Shown here one piece after another: positions 41,994 through 52,500 of a DNA stretch of 64,000 nt (the stretch's first letter is position 1; each line of letters opens with the position of its first letter). The notes beneath the pieces were generated by a model that was given only the letters and a program-made list of their open reading frames with translations, was not told the DNA's origin and searched no databases. The position numbers and the translations under genes are program-made. The DNA is from Xenorhabdus japonica (GTDB lineage Bacteria > Pseudomonadota > Gammaproteobacteria > Enterobacterales > Enterobacteriaceae), in NCBI RefSeq assembly GCF_900115195.1, contig NZ_FOVO01000005.1:1-64000 (forward strand), given 5' to 3'.

Positions 41994-42788
41994 ATGAAAC
42001 CAACAACCCTGGCTGACCTGCGTCAGTTAAAAAAAGAAAAACGCAAGTTCGCTACTATCACCGCTTACGATGCCAGTTTCGCCCATCTTTTCGCCGAACA
42101 AGGCATCAATGTCATGTTAATTGGCGATTCACTTGGCATGACTGTGCAGGGATTCGATTCAACCTTACCTGTCACGTTGGAAGATATTGCTTACCATACT
42201 CGTTGCGTTCGCGCAGGTGCCCCTAATTCTTTCTTAATCGCAGATATGCCATTCATGAGTTATGCCACACCAGAGCAAGCTTGTGAGAATGCAGCCAAAT
42301 TGATGCGTGCCGGTGCTAATATGGTAAAAATTGAAGGTGGAAGCTGGCTCAGTGATACAGTGAAAATGTTGACCGAGCGTTCTGTTCCTGTCTGTATTCA
42401 TTTAGGCCTGATGCCACAATCCGTCAATATCCTTGGGGGTTATAAAGTTCAGGGACGTGATGAATCATCAGCCAATCAATTGATTACCGATGCTATCTCA
42501 CTAAAAGATTCAGGGATGCAAATGCTGTTGTTAGAATGCGTTCCTTCCGGACTGGCGCGTCAAGTTACCGAAGAACTAACCACAATTCCAGTGATTGGCA
42601 TTGGTGCCGGTAACAGTACTGATGCTCAGATTCTGGTTATGCACGATGCTTTAGGCATCACCGCAAAACCGCCCAAATTTGCCGAAGACTTCCTCAAAGA
42701 AACTGGCAATATCAGGGATGCCATCCGCCTGTACATTGAACAGGTAGAAAGTGGAGCCTATCCCGACCAGGCACATTCATTCAAATGA
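41994..42788 (+). CDS. panB: 3-methyl-2-oxobutanoate hydroxymethyltransferase
   Basis: First committed step of pantothenate synthesis, making ketopantoate. 264 residues as in E. coli. [25 protein letters not shown] and [19 protein letters not shown] are the metal- and substrate-binding motifs. ATG 41994 ([17 protein letters not shown]) has AGGAG eight bases upstream. The frame continues into the MITE-like repeat upstream, which is not part of the protein. panC follows after 39 bp; panD, which completes the E. coli cluster, is not next to it. Confidence 0.97.
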   Translation: MKPTTLADLRQLKKEKRKFATITAYDASFAHLFAEQGINVMLIGDSLGMTVQGFDSTLPVTLEDIAYHTRCVRAGAPNSFLIADMPFMSYATPEQACENAAKLMRAGANMVKIEGGSWLSDTVKMLTERSVPVCIHLGLMPQSVNILGGYKVQGRDESSANQLITDAISLKDSGMQMLLLECVPSGLARQVTEELTTIPVIGIGAGNSTDAQILVMHDALGITAKPPKFAEDFLKETGNIRDAIRLYIEQVESGAYPDQAHSFK

Positions 42789-42827
42789 TTATTCTCCAGC
42801 ATGACTGCTAATTAAAGGAGTACAGCA

Positions 42828-43685
42828 ATGCTGATTATAGAAACGATCCCAATTTTACGCCGGGAAATCCGCCGCTGGCGTCAAGCGGGCAAGCGTATTG
42901 CTTTTGTCCCCACAATGGGAAACCTGCATGATGGTCATATGGCGTTAGTTGATACCGCCAAAGCACAGGCTGACGTCGTTATCGTCAGCATTTTCGTTAA
43001 TCCAATGCAATTTGATCGAGAAGACGATCTGGTCAATTATCCCCGCACATTACAGGAAGATTGTGAAAAACTGAGCCGTCGCAATGTCAAGCTAGTGTTT
43101 GCCCCCAACGCTAACGAAATGTACCCGGATGGCTTAAACGGCAACCAAACTTTTGTCGAAGAGCCAAAATTTTCCCATATACTTGAAGGTGCCAGCCGAC
43201 CGGGACACTTCCGTGGTGTCATTACCGTTGTCAGTAAATTGTTTAATCTGATCCAACCAGATCTGGTTTATTTCGGCGAAAAAGATTTCCAGCAATTGCA
43301 AATCATCCGCAAAATGATCGCTGATATGGCTTACGATATTACATTGGTTTCCGTACCTATCGTCCGTGATAAAAATGGATTAGCACTCAGTTCACGTAAT
43401 AATCTTCTGTCCGTTGAAGAGAGAGAAATTGCGCCTTTGCTAAATAAAGTTATGCAGTGTGCAGCTGAAAAGCTGAAAAATGGCGAACGGAATACAGAAC
43501 ATCTCATTGAACTGATATCTGCACATTTGCGTGAAGAAGGCTTTATGCCGGATGAGTTATTTATTCGTGATGCAGAAAACCTAATGCCATTGACAGAACA
43601 AAGCAAAAAAGCCGTGATCTTGATGGCGGCATGGTTAGGACAAACACGACTGATTGATAATCAGCAAGTTGATTTGGCTGACTGA
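42828..43685 (+). CDS. panC: pantoate-beta-alanine ligase
   Basis: ATP-dependent condensation of pantoate with beta-alanine to give pantothenate. 285 residues. The HIGH-type motif is in [15 protein letters not shown], and KMSKS-like residues are in [27 protein letters not shown] is a further family block. AAAGGAG precedes the ATG. It is the last gene of the folK-panB-panC run. Confidence 0.97.
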   Translation: MLIIETIPILRREIRRWRQAGKRIAFVPTMGNLHDGHMALVDTAKAQADVVIVSIFVNPMQFDREDDLVNYPRTLQEDCEKLSRRNVKLVFAPNANEMYPDGLNGNQTFVEEPKFSHILEGASRPGHFRGVITVVSKLFNLIQPDLVYFGEKDFQQLQIIRKMIADMAYDITLVSVPIVRDKNGLALSSRNNLLSVEEREIAPLLNKVMQCAAEKLKNGERNTEHLIELISAHLREEGFMPDELFIRDAENLMPLTEQSKKAVILMAAWLGQTRLIDNQQVDLAD

Positions 43686-44304
43686 TTTTAATTATGAGAT
43701 ATATGTGTTACTGGAATGATAATAGTAATGCATATATCCCTAAGCAATATTTATAATAATTCTCCCATTAATTCCACCATCCTATTTAATTAATCAATAA
43801 TTAATGCATATTTACAGAATAAAATGACCTCAAGTCATTTCGATAATGATCAAAATCTTTTCCATTAAGATATCGTTAAAAATATAACTTTATTAAGATA
43901 ATAATGTGACAAAGATCACTTTTTTAAAATGATCATGATATTTTTAAATCAAAAAAATATCTTTTTATTGTAAATCAATAAAATAAAAAACAAGAAACCC
44001 AAACAAGCCAGATGAATGCTTTTTGAAAGCATAAAAAATTAGATTATAAATCCAAATTAGCAATAATTTTAACTTTTTATCCCTGTGATGCTGGATAATG
44101 AAGTTCATTTTGTTTAGTTTTATTTTATTTTCACTTAAATGTCATTTAATATTCATTACTATTTTTTAGTAATAGATGAACTGAATTATTTATTTCAGTA
44201 GAAATTTTTTGTCTGCAATTATCATGCTGTTTATTCTATAAGCAACTATTTTTCGAATAAGAGTTAAAAACTTCACGAAGAACATCTTCCATTAAGTACC
44301 GAAC
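43686..44304. other. gene-free AT-rich gap before T6SS island
   Basis: 619 very AT-rich bases without any credible reading frame. This is where composition switches from the core genome to the GC-richer type VI secretion island. No tRNA or direct repeat was recognised that would mark an insertion site. It probably contains the promoter for the island genes. Confidence 0.5.
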
Positions 44305-44319
44305 TTGCAAGAGGTAATT

Positions 44320-46056
44320 TTGGATTTATTTGAATCTTATTTCCAGCAGGAACGTCATTACCTGCGACAACTCGAACAACTGACCGCTGAAGAAAAACCG
44401 CATCTGGCGGACAGCCTCAGCGGCCATGACCCGGATATTGAGCGGCTGAATGAGGGCTTTGCGGCATTAATGGGTCGTCAGCGCCAGAAAATCGATGATG
44501 CCTTCCCTGAAATCACGCTGCCCTTGTTGCAACGTTTGCAGGCCCAGACTGTCAAGGGCATTCCTGCTACCAGTGTGGTGCAATTTGACGGCGGAACCGA
44601 TGTTGATTTTTCCTGTACCCTGCCGCGGGGCACCACAGTCACAACAAGCAGTGGTGTACCGTTTATCACCAGCCGGACCTGCGCGATTGAACCGCTGGCT
44701 CTGGTGGCGCGGCATTTAACCCATCAGCTGGACACCACCCGCCTGACCCTGACCTTTCAGTACATCGGCAAGGAAGACCACTGGCCGATTAAACCCTTGA
44801 GCCTGTTTCTCAGTCCCGATGAAGCCGTGGCGGATACGCTGATGTTGGCTCTGTGCCACCATTTCAGAAACGCCGAACTACACCACAACGGGCAGGTCTG
44901 GCCGGCTGAACCGCTGGGTTTTTCACCATTGTCAGGCACTGACCGGCTGGTGCTTTCTCCGCCGATTGCCGTTGCCAGCAACTGGGCACCGCAGATGCTG
45001 ATGGAATCCCTTTACCTACCGCATGTGCACCATTTCCTGACGCTGGCTTTGCCCACGGTGATGAGCAGTCGCCTGTCCATGACAGAAAGCCAACAGTTCA
45101 GTATTACCCTTATCTTCGATGATATGTTGCCGCTGTCTGAATCGCAGCTGGCAGAGGCCTTCCGGCTGCACTGTGTGCCGGTAGTAAATCTGGAACGCAA
45201 AGCACAAGTCACGTTCCCCTTTGCCCCAGAAACAGCCCGCTACCCACTGCCCTTACCAAACGGACAAGCGCTATTGCACGTCACCCGTCTGGAACTAAAA
45301 GATGAACCGGAAGAAGCGCGCGGGCAGCGCTGCACCTTTGCCCCCATCAGCCAGCTCAGCCATTTTGTCCGCGACACAGGGGAAGAACAGTGGTTCTATG
45401 CCCTTGATATCACCCGAGATGCGCTGGGGCGTCTGGAATATGCGCTGGTATTCTACGACAGCCACGCCCGGCTGATGGCACAACCCCCGGAACGGGAATT
45501 TACCTGCCATTTTGTGGCATTTGACAGCCGTCTGCCGGAGCTGGTTGCGGGCGATATCTGCCACGCGGATGAAAACATTCCCGATGGCTTGCAGGTCAAA
45601 AATCTTACTCCCTGCTCACTGAGCTATCCGCCGGTGACCGACAGCCACCGCCATTGGGCGCTGCTGTCCCATTATTCCGCCAGCCTGTTCTGGCTGCATT
45701 CAGTGGACGCGCTCCGGTAGCTTTTACGGGATTACGATTTTTATCCCGACCTTGATCGGCCGATCCACCGTGATATCCAGCGCATGACCGCCGCCATAAT
45801 GGCGATTCAGTCTACGCCCGGAGACCGGATTTACCGCGGTCAGCCCTATCGCTGCCTGCATATTGAACTGAGCCTAGATGATAGCACTTTCGCCAGTGCC
45901 GGTGAGTTGTTTCGCTTTGCCAACACCCTGTACCAGTTTTTACCGTTCTGCCTCTCACAGGATATGCGTCTGCGGATGACGGTCACCGGCACCTCCTCCG
46001 GTACCGTCTGGTGTCTGTCTCCCAGCCCCCTTCAGGGCTATCGTCCCATCATGTAA
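44320..46056 (+). pseudogene. tssF: T6SS baseplate protein TssF, interrupted by amber codon
   Basis: TssF is a wedge component of the type VI secretion baseplate. The frame from 44320 to 46056 (about 578 codons) matches the family: DLFESYFQQERHYLRQLEQ, DPDIERLNEGFAALMGRQRQ, DDAFPEITLPLLQRL at the N-terminus, and after the break PGDRIYRGQPYRCLHIEL, FANTLYQFLPF and an MTVTGTSSG end. A single TAG at 45718-45720 splits it between HSVDALR and LLRDYDFYPD with no shift of frame. A TTG at 44320, preceded by AAGAGG, best fits the start. Its usual partner tssG and other structural genes are not present. It is probably a decayed remnant of a cluster that left vgrG and its cargo. Confidence 0.85.
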
Positions 46057-46068
46057 GGAAACGTAATA

Positions 46069-47958
46069 ATGGATGGATTAGTCTTTACCTGCCAGATTGG
46101 CTCGCTCACCCCAACCACCTTTCAGGTGGTGGATTTCAGTTTACAGGAAGGGTTGTCCCAGCTTTATCACCTAAGCCTGAACGTGGTCAGTGCCCTTGAT
46201 AACATCGTCCTCAATGACCAGTTGGGTGCCTATGCCTCACTCGCCATTTTGCGCAACGGCAAAGTGGAGCGCACCGTCAACGGCATTGTGGCCGGAGCCT
46301 CACAGGGCAATACCGACGGGCGGCAAACGTTTTATTCCTTTATCATCCGTCCGGAAATGTGGCGCATGACCCTCAATCAGGACAGCCGCCTGTTCCAGCG
46401 CCTGTCCGTACCGGATATCCTGAAGCAACTGCTCAAAGAGCACCGCATCAAGTCGGGCAACAAGTTCTATGACGATGCCGACCACCATCCGGTGCGGGAA
46501 TACACCACCCAGAAACGCGAGTCAGCCTATGATTTCTGGTGTCGGCTGGCCGCCGAAGAAGGGATGATTTTTTGGTTTGAAGAAGAGCAGTTGTTTTACA
46601 GCGACTCCCATCTGGGGATGACCGCCGGTCTGACCCTGACCTACAACGCCCAGCACAATACCGATGATACCGACACAACCGCATGGCAGTGGCAATACGG
46701 TGAATTCCTCTGTCCGGATGAGTATCTCCACAAGGATTACAACTACTTGCGTCCTTCCCAGCCCCTGCAACCCAAATCAGTATTGCCGAACGGTGCCGGA
46801 CACCCGGTATTTGAAAGCTACGGCCGCTTCCCGTGGAGCAAAGAAGGCCAGCCGCTCGGGGATACACGGTTAAATCAGCTTAACAGTGAAAGCAAGCTCG
46901 GCTCAGCGAATACCAACTGTATTCAGTTGCGCCCCGGTAAAATCTTTACCCTACAATCCCACCCTGTTGCCGCCATGAATGACCGCTGGCAGGTAGTGAC
47001 CGTGACCCATCACGGCTCACAGCCTCAGGCCGCTGGTATTGCGGGAGAAGGCACAACCCTGACCAACAATGTCACCTTTATTCCCGGGCGAGATGACTGG
47101 CGTCCGCCGTACCGTTACAAACCGATGGCAGACGGGGATGAACTGGCAACAGTCGTCGGCCCTGAAGGGGAGGAGATTTTTGTCAACGAACACGGTGCGA
47201 TTAAGGTGCACTTCCACTGGAACCGCTACGACCAACCGGGGGATGGTTCTTCCTGCTGGGTGCGAGTGGCACAGGGCTGGAACGGCAACGGCTTTGGTTT
47301 TATGGCTATCCCCCGTATCGGGCAGGAAGTGATTGTCTCTTATCTGAATGGCGATATTGACCGCCCGATAGTAACTGGCTGCAACTACAACGGGCGCAAC
47401 CGCCCACCATTGGATTTACCGGCCGAGAAAACCCGCACCACCCTCAAAACCCACACTCACAAGGGCGAGGGCTTCAACGAACTGCGTTTTGAGGATGCGA
47501 AGGGCAGCGAAGAAGTGTTTATCCATGCCCAGAAGGACATGAACACCAAAGTGCTCAATGACCGTGACACGCATGTACTGGCGAACCACAGCGAAACCGT
47601 GGAGAAAAACCAGACCATTAAGGTTAACCAGCACAAGCAAGAAACGGTGAAGCTGACCAGCAATGAAATCGTCGGCATCTCCCGTACCCTGACAGTCGGT
47701 GCCGGTTATGCCATTACCGTCGGGGCAGGCATGAATACCGCCGTGGCCTTAAGCCAGACAGAGCAGGTCGGTAGCCACAAGTCCATTACCGTCGGCAATA
47801 CCCTGTCCATTAATGCCGGTGACGTGATTGAACTGACATGCGGCAAAAGCACCCTACGCATGGACAGTGCCGGACGCATCACCATTCAGGGCAGCGAATT
47901 CAAGTTTGAGGCCAGCGGCCCGGTACAAATCACTGGCAAGGATATTGACCTGAACTAA
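46069..47958 (+). CDS. vgrG: type VI secretion tip protein VgrG (TssI)
   Basis: Trimeric spike that carries effectors at the tip of the secreted Hcp tube. 629 residues. Order: N-terminal gp27-like region (FTCQIGSLTPTTFQVVDFSL; YTTQKRESAYDFWCRLAAEE; GMIFWFEEE), OB-fold/gp5-like region (VVGPEGEEIFVNEHGAIKV, SCWVRVAQGWNG, IPRIGQEVIVSYLNGDIDRP), then a beta-helix (NHSETVEKNQTIKVNQHK, TVGNTLSINAGD). It ends after the helix, so there is no evolved C-terminal effector domain. The cargo is probably the PAAR-like and Rhs proteins encoded downstream. Confidence 0.95.
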   Translation: MDGLVFTCQIGSLTPTTFQVVDFSLQEGLSQLYHLSLNVVSALDNIVLNDQLGAYASLAILRNGKVERTVNGIVAGASQGNTDGRQTFYSFIIRPEMWRMTLNQDSRLFQRLSVPDILKQLLKEHRIKSGNKFYDDADHHPVREYTTQKRESAYDFWCRLAAEEGMIFWFEEEQLFYSDSHLGMTAGLTLTYNAQHNTDDTDTTAWQWQYGEFLCPDEYLHKDYNYLRPSQPLQPKSVLPNGAGHPVFESYGRFPWSKEGQPLGDTRLNQLNSESKLGSANTNCIQLRPGKIFTLQSHPVAAMNDRWQVVTVTHHGSQPQAAGIAGEGTTLTNNVTFIPGRDDWRPPYRYKPMADGDELATVVGPEGEEIFVNEHGAIKVHFHWNRYDQPGDGSSCWVRVAQGWNGNGFGFMAIPRIGQEVIVSYLNGDIDRPIVTGCNYNGRNRPPLDLPAEKTRTTLKTHTHKGEGFNELRFEDAKGSEEVFIHAQKDMNTKVLNDRDTHVLANHSETVEKNQTIKVNQHKQETVKLTSNEIVGISRTLTVGAGYAITVGAGMNTAVALSQTEQVGSHKSITVGNTLSINAGDVIELTCGKSTLRMDSAGRITIQGSEFKFEASGPVQITGKDIDLN

Positions 47959-47973
47959 GGAGCATATACCGAG

Positions 47974-49194
47974 ATGGAATTTCGTAACCTGACGCCCTTT
48001 GCGGTGATGAACTACCAGATGTTTGATATCGAAGATACCGAGCATCACGTCGCAGTGATGAAAATGGGTTACCAGTTATTGCCCGCCGGACAGGGAGAAT
48101 ATCTCGCCGAGCTACTGCCCGCACCACCTTTATGTTTACAGGATGAATACCGCGGACAGATGAATTCTTCACAGGTGCTACAGGAAAGTGATCTTGCACC
48201 GTTTAAACCACGCTGCGATGTGATTGTTAACGGCACAGCGTATACGCCTGACGGTCGCCCCTGTACTGAATTTCCCGTGCGATTGCAGGTAAAGAACAAG
48301 CAGGGTCAGACTCTGCTCGACAAAACCCTGACCGTCACCGGTGAACGGGAATTTATCCGTGACATCAACGGCAACTGGAAACTGACTGAGCCAAAACCCT
48401 TTACTACTCTGCCGCTGGATTATCGCTACGCCTTTGGTGGTGAATGCAAAATTCATGCAGATGATAAGGCCAACGAATACCTCAAGGAAAGTGATCGGCT
48501 GACACCAGAACAACGTCAGCAGTATCCAGACGGGGAAAATGCGCCTGTTGCTCATGCGGTTTGTGAGACCAATCCACTGGGAACGGGGTTTATCACACCG
48601 TGGTACGCTAACGCCAAACAACCCACCCGTTACCCTGCGCCACGCATTATCCGACCGGATGCCCCCTTCACTGCCCAGCATTTTGCGTCTCAACTGACCG
48701 ATACATTATCGGCTGATACGCCGGCTTGTCAGCCACAAGGAATGGGATTTATCGGCCGTCCGTGGCTACCCCGCCGTCAGCTTGCCGGCACTTACGATGC
48801 CGAATGGCTGGAGCACCGCCATCCTTATCTGCCGAAAGATTTTAACTTTGGCTACTGGAACGGTGCACCGGCTGACCAGCAGATTGACTGGACTGAAACC
48901 GATATCGCCATCACCCTGAGCGGCCTGACACCCAACGGAGACTTACATATCACCCTGCCGGGGCATCGTCCGTTTATCCTGCTGCGAATGCACAACGGCA
49001 TGCTGCTGCCCATTCCGATGCGCCCTGACACCCTCATTATCGACAGCGAAGCAAGGACGCTGCATATGACCTGCCGATTGAGCTTCAAAGCATCCCTACC
49101 CGTACGGGTCGCCGAAGCCCGGTTTGAAATCAACCCGGATGCCCCTTTGCTCAAACTGGCACCACTGGAAGAGGAGAATACGCATGGCGGATAA
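47974..49194 (+). CDS. DUF2169 T6SS accessory/adaptor protein
   Basis: 406 residues. The N-terminus MEFRNLTPFAVMNYQMFDIE and later PLDYRYAFGGE, NPLGTGF and APRIIRPD are typical of DUF2169, a family found between vgrG and PAAR-type effector genes. Members act as chaperone-like adaptors for loading effectors onto VgrG. AAGGAG precedes the ATG; the end overlaps the PAAR-like gene by 11 bp, indicating tight coupling. Confidence 0.88.
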   Translation: MEFRNLTPFAVMNYQMFDIEDTEHHVAVMKMGYQLLPAGQGEYLAELLPAPPLCLQDEYRGQMNSSQVLQESDLAPFKPRCDVIVNGTAYTPDGRPCTEFPVRLQVKNKQGQTLLDKTLTVTGEREFIRDINGNWKLTEPKPFTTLPLDYRYAFGGECKIHADDKANEYLKESDRLTPEQRQQYPDGENAPVAHAVCETNPLGTGFITPWYANAKQPTRYPAPRIIRPDAPFTAQHFASQLTDTLSADTPACQPQGMGFIGRPWLPRRQLAGTYDAEWLEHRHPYLPKDFNFGYWNGAPADQQIDWTETDIAITLSGLTPNGDLHITLPGHRPFILLRMHNGMLLPIPMRPDTLIIDSEARTLHMTCRLSFKASLPVRVAEARFEINPDAPLLKLAPLEEENTHGG

Positions 49195-49540
49195 CTACAT
49201 CGCCCGTACCGCCGGCACATGGATGATTATCGGCATGCTGCCGGACGTGTGCAAAACCCCAATGGGTTCCTCCACACCACCGATTCCCTATCCAGTGGTG
49301 GCGAAACTGGCAGACAGCTCAGCCCCGGAGAAAACCGTGCGCGCCAACGGCAAACCCGTGGTGGTCTTTGCCCAGAGTTTTGTACCGCAGACCCTCGGTG
49401 ATCAACCCGGTGTGGCGAATGGCGTTAAAAGCGGCACGGTGGGGGGTAAGTGCCACCCGAAAGATCACACCCGCACGGTACGCGCCGGCAATAAACTGGT
49501 GCTGCGCCACGGGGATAAGTTTTGGATGAATGGGGCATAA
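49184..49540 (+). CDS. PAAR-like (DUF4150) spike-tip protein
   Basis: 118 residues. MIIGMLPDVCKTPMGSSTPPIPYPV and KCHPKDHTRTVRAGNKLVLRHGDKFWMN, split here as motifs PDVCKTPMG, PPIPYPV and VLRHGDKFWMN, are characteristic of DUF4150, the PAAR-like protein that caps VgrG. ATG 49184 has GAGGAG upstream and overlaps the end of the DUF2169 gene. The separate PAAR gene explains why the following Rhs protein has no PAAR of its own. Confidence 0.88.
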   Translation: MADNYIARTAGTWMIIGMLPDVCKTPMGSSTPPIPYPVVAKLADSSAPEKTVRANGKPVVVFAQSFVPQTLGDQPGVANGVKSGTVGGKCHPKDHTRTVRAGNKLVLRHGDKFWMNGA

Positions 49541-49552
49541 GGAAGAGAAACC

Positions 49553-52500
49553 ATGTCAGAAAGGATTATTGTCACACTGAATAGCGCCGATGTTAAAGCC
49601 GAAAAATATTGTAAAGAATTTAACATCCGCACACAGGCTGAGGCGGAGCAAGCATTAAACAATGCTGATTCGTTATACCGACAAAGTTCTCGCTTTTACG
49701 GTGATTACGGAAACGATCCCGAATTAGACGTTTACTATAATCAGGCAGACGCTGACTTCGAAGCCCAATCTTTTAAAAAAACAGCTCAAGATACCGTTGA
49801 AAAATTCAAAAGCGGTGAGTTTCCAAAGAAAGAATGGGAAGAAGAGAAAGAAGAGGACGATCATCCCGGACCCAATGCAGCGTTGCCTAAAAAGCCACGA
49901 GACGACAGCCAGACCGGTGAAGGTAACACGCTGGGTAGTGTTGTCGGGCAAGCTGGTGCCGCCCAAAACACACCTCATGATGCTAATCCCGCCGTTAAAC
50001 CTGAGGCTCCGGCGGAAAAAGGGATGTGGGATAAAACCGTTGACTGGTTTCAGGAAACCGCCGATGACATCAAAAAATGGGCTAATGAGAGTAAACATAA
50101 CCTAGAGGCGGCTTGGGATAATCCGGGAGCAGCCGTTATCGGAGCAGGAAAAGAGCTATGGAATACCATTCCGGAAATGGCAGAACTCCTTGGCAAAGGA
50201 GCGATTATAGCCGCAACAACCCCCTCCGTTGTAGTTGAACAGGCATTGGGATATATGGGAGTCGCTCCTGTCGGAATTTCTGACCTTCAGCAAAAGGCAG
50301 TTGATATGGTCAATGCTGATGCAATTAAGATGGAAATGAAAAGCGATGCCGAGGAAGGTGGTGCCTTGATCCTTACTGGAGTTTCTTCTGCTACAGGCAT
50401 TGGCGGATTTATCAAAGGGGATGCTAAAGCAGGAGCCAAAGTGGGGACAAAAATCAAAAAACCATTACAAAACAAAAAACAACCGCAAAAAGAGACTCAA
50501 CAACATAATGATGACGCTACCCCGTCAGGCAACAAAGAAGGCAGTTGCAATGGCACCTGTAACGTAAAAGGTGAACCTGTCGATATGGCCACCGGTGACT
50601 TCCTGCAAGTCTGGCCGGTTATTGCCATTCCGGGTTTATTGCCCATTACCCTAACCCGCACCTATCGCTCCACTTCTAGGTTCAATGGCCTGTTTGGCCC
50701 TAAATGGGCTGATGACTGGTCACGCCAGTTGGTACTAGCCGACGGTAAAGTAAATTTCACTGATGCAGACGGGGTGATCTATGATTTCAACACTCCGGAT
50801 AATCAAGTACTCGCCCGTAACCAACATATTCCCCATTACCTGCTGACTGGAGAATTAACGGGTGAACTGAAACTAACCGATCGCCAGTCCCAGCTTACCT
50901 ACCATTTCAATCACGCCGTCGGGAACACCCGCAAACTGTCGGCTATCACCGATCGGCGCCAGAATGCTATCCGGTTTATCTACGATAAACAGTCACAACT
51001 GATTGAAGTGGCACGCACAGATGGTTTCCGTCTGATCTTCGGTTATCAGCGTCAACAGCTCCAGACGGTGGATTATCTTGAACAGCACAAGCAACAGCGG
51101 CTGGTGACCTGCCACTATGATCCACAGGGCTACCTGAACGAATGTGAGGCTTTTCAGCACAATCACCTGTGGCATGAATATGACTCTCAGGGACGGATGA
51201 TCCGCTGGCATGATACCGACCAGACCGATCTGAACCTCACTTATGATGAACAAGGGCGGGTTCTAAGTACAACTTCACCCAGTGGCTATTGGAACGACCG
51301 TTTTCTCTATGATGATAGCGCCCGTATCACTACTTATATAGATGTGGAGGGCGGTAAAACCCAACATCACTATGATCATAACGGACTGGTTCTCCGTGAA
51401 GTTGATCCATTGGGACGCATCACCCGCCGCCAGTGGCGTCACAGCCAAATCGTCTGGGAGTCCGATCCGTCAGGCGGTATCACCACGTTCGATTACAACC
51501 CCGATGGCGCCCTGACCGGAATAGTACTGCCGACCGGAGAAACCTTCGCGTATGGCTATGATGAACACGGGCAACTGACAGAGAGCATCCTGCCCACCGG
51601 GGAATGCTGGCAGTTTCATTACGATGAGCAGGGCAATCTGACAGCCCTGACCAATCCGCTCGGTCATAAAGAAGAGTACCAATACGGCATCCACGGTGAA
51701 TTACGCCAGTGCTTGTTGCCTGATAGTCGCCAGTGGCATTACGCCTATGACGAACAGCAGCGGCTGGCGGCGGTGATGACTCCGGACGGTCAAACAACCA
51801 ATCTGCAACTGGACGAACTAGGCCGTCTGCGTCAAATTACCGATGCCCTCAAGCACCAAACCCGTTACCGCTACAGTGACGCCCACGCCAGCCTCAATGG
51901 CAGCCTGACCGAAGTGGAACTGCCGGATGGTGCTACCCAGCAACTCACCTACGACAGTGAACGGCGAGTTGTAGCAGCTACCGATGGTGAAGGCCGTACC
52001 ACCCGTTACCAGTACGGGGCTTTTGACCTGCTTAATCAGGTTATCCGCCCTGATGGCACCATCCTGAAATTTGGCTATGACCGTTTAACCCGCCTTAGTA
52101 CGGTTACCGCCTCCACCGGTGAAACTTACCGCTATGAGCGGGATGTCGCCGGACAGATTATCCGCGAAACCGACTTTACCGGACGTACTATCGATTATCA
52201 GTACGATAAGCTGGGACGCCGCATTCAGGCACAATACCCAGATGGTCAACAGTTACGCTGGCACTACTCTGCCGCTGGTTCACTGGCTAAACAGGAAAGC
52301 TGGCAGCCGGAAGATAACCAGCTAGTACTCAAAGCAACCACAACCTACGAATACAATAACCGTCATCAGTTAGTTAAAGCCATCAATGATGATGCGATAG
52401 TGGAATATGAGTACAACAAAACCACTGGCCTGCCCACCTGCGAACGTATCAACGGACGAGAGATTACTCGCGAATGGGATAGCCTAACCGGACGCCCGGT

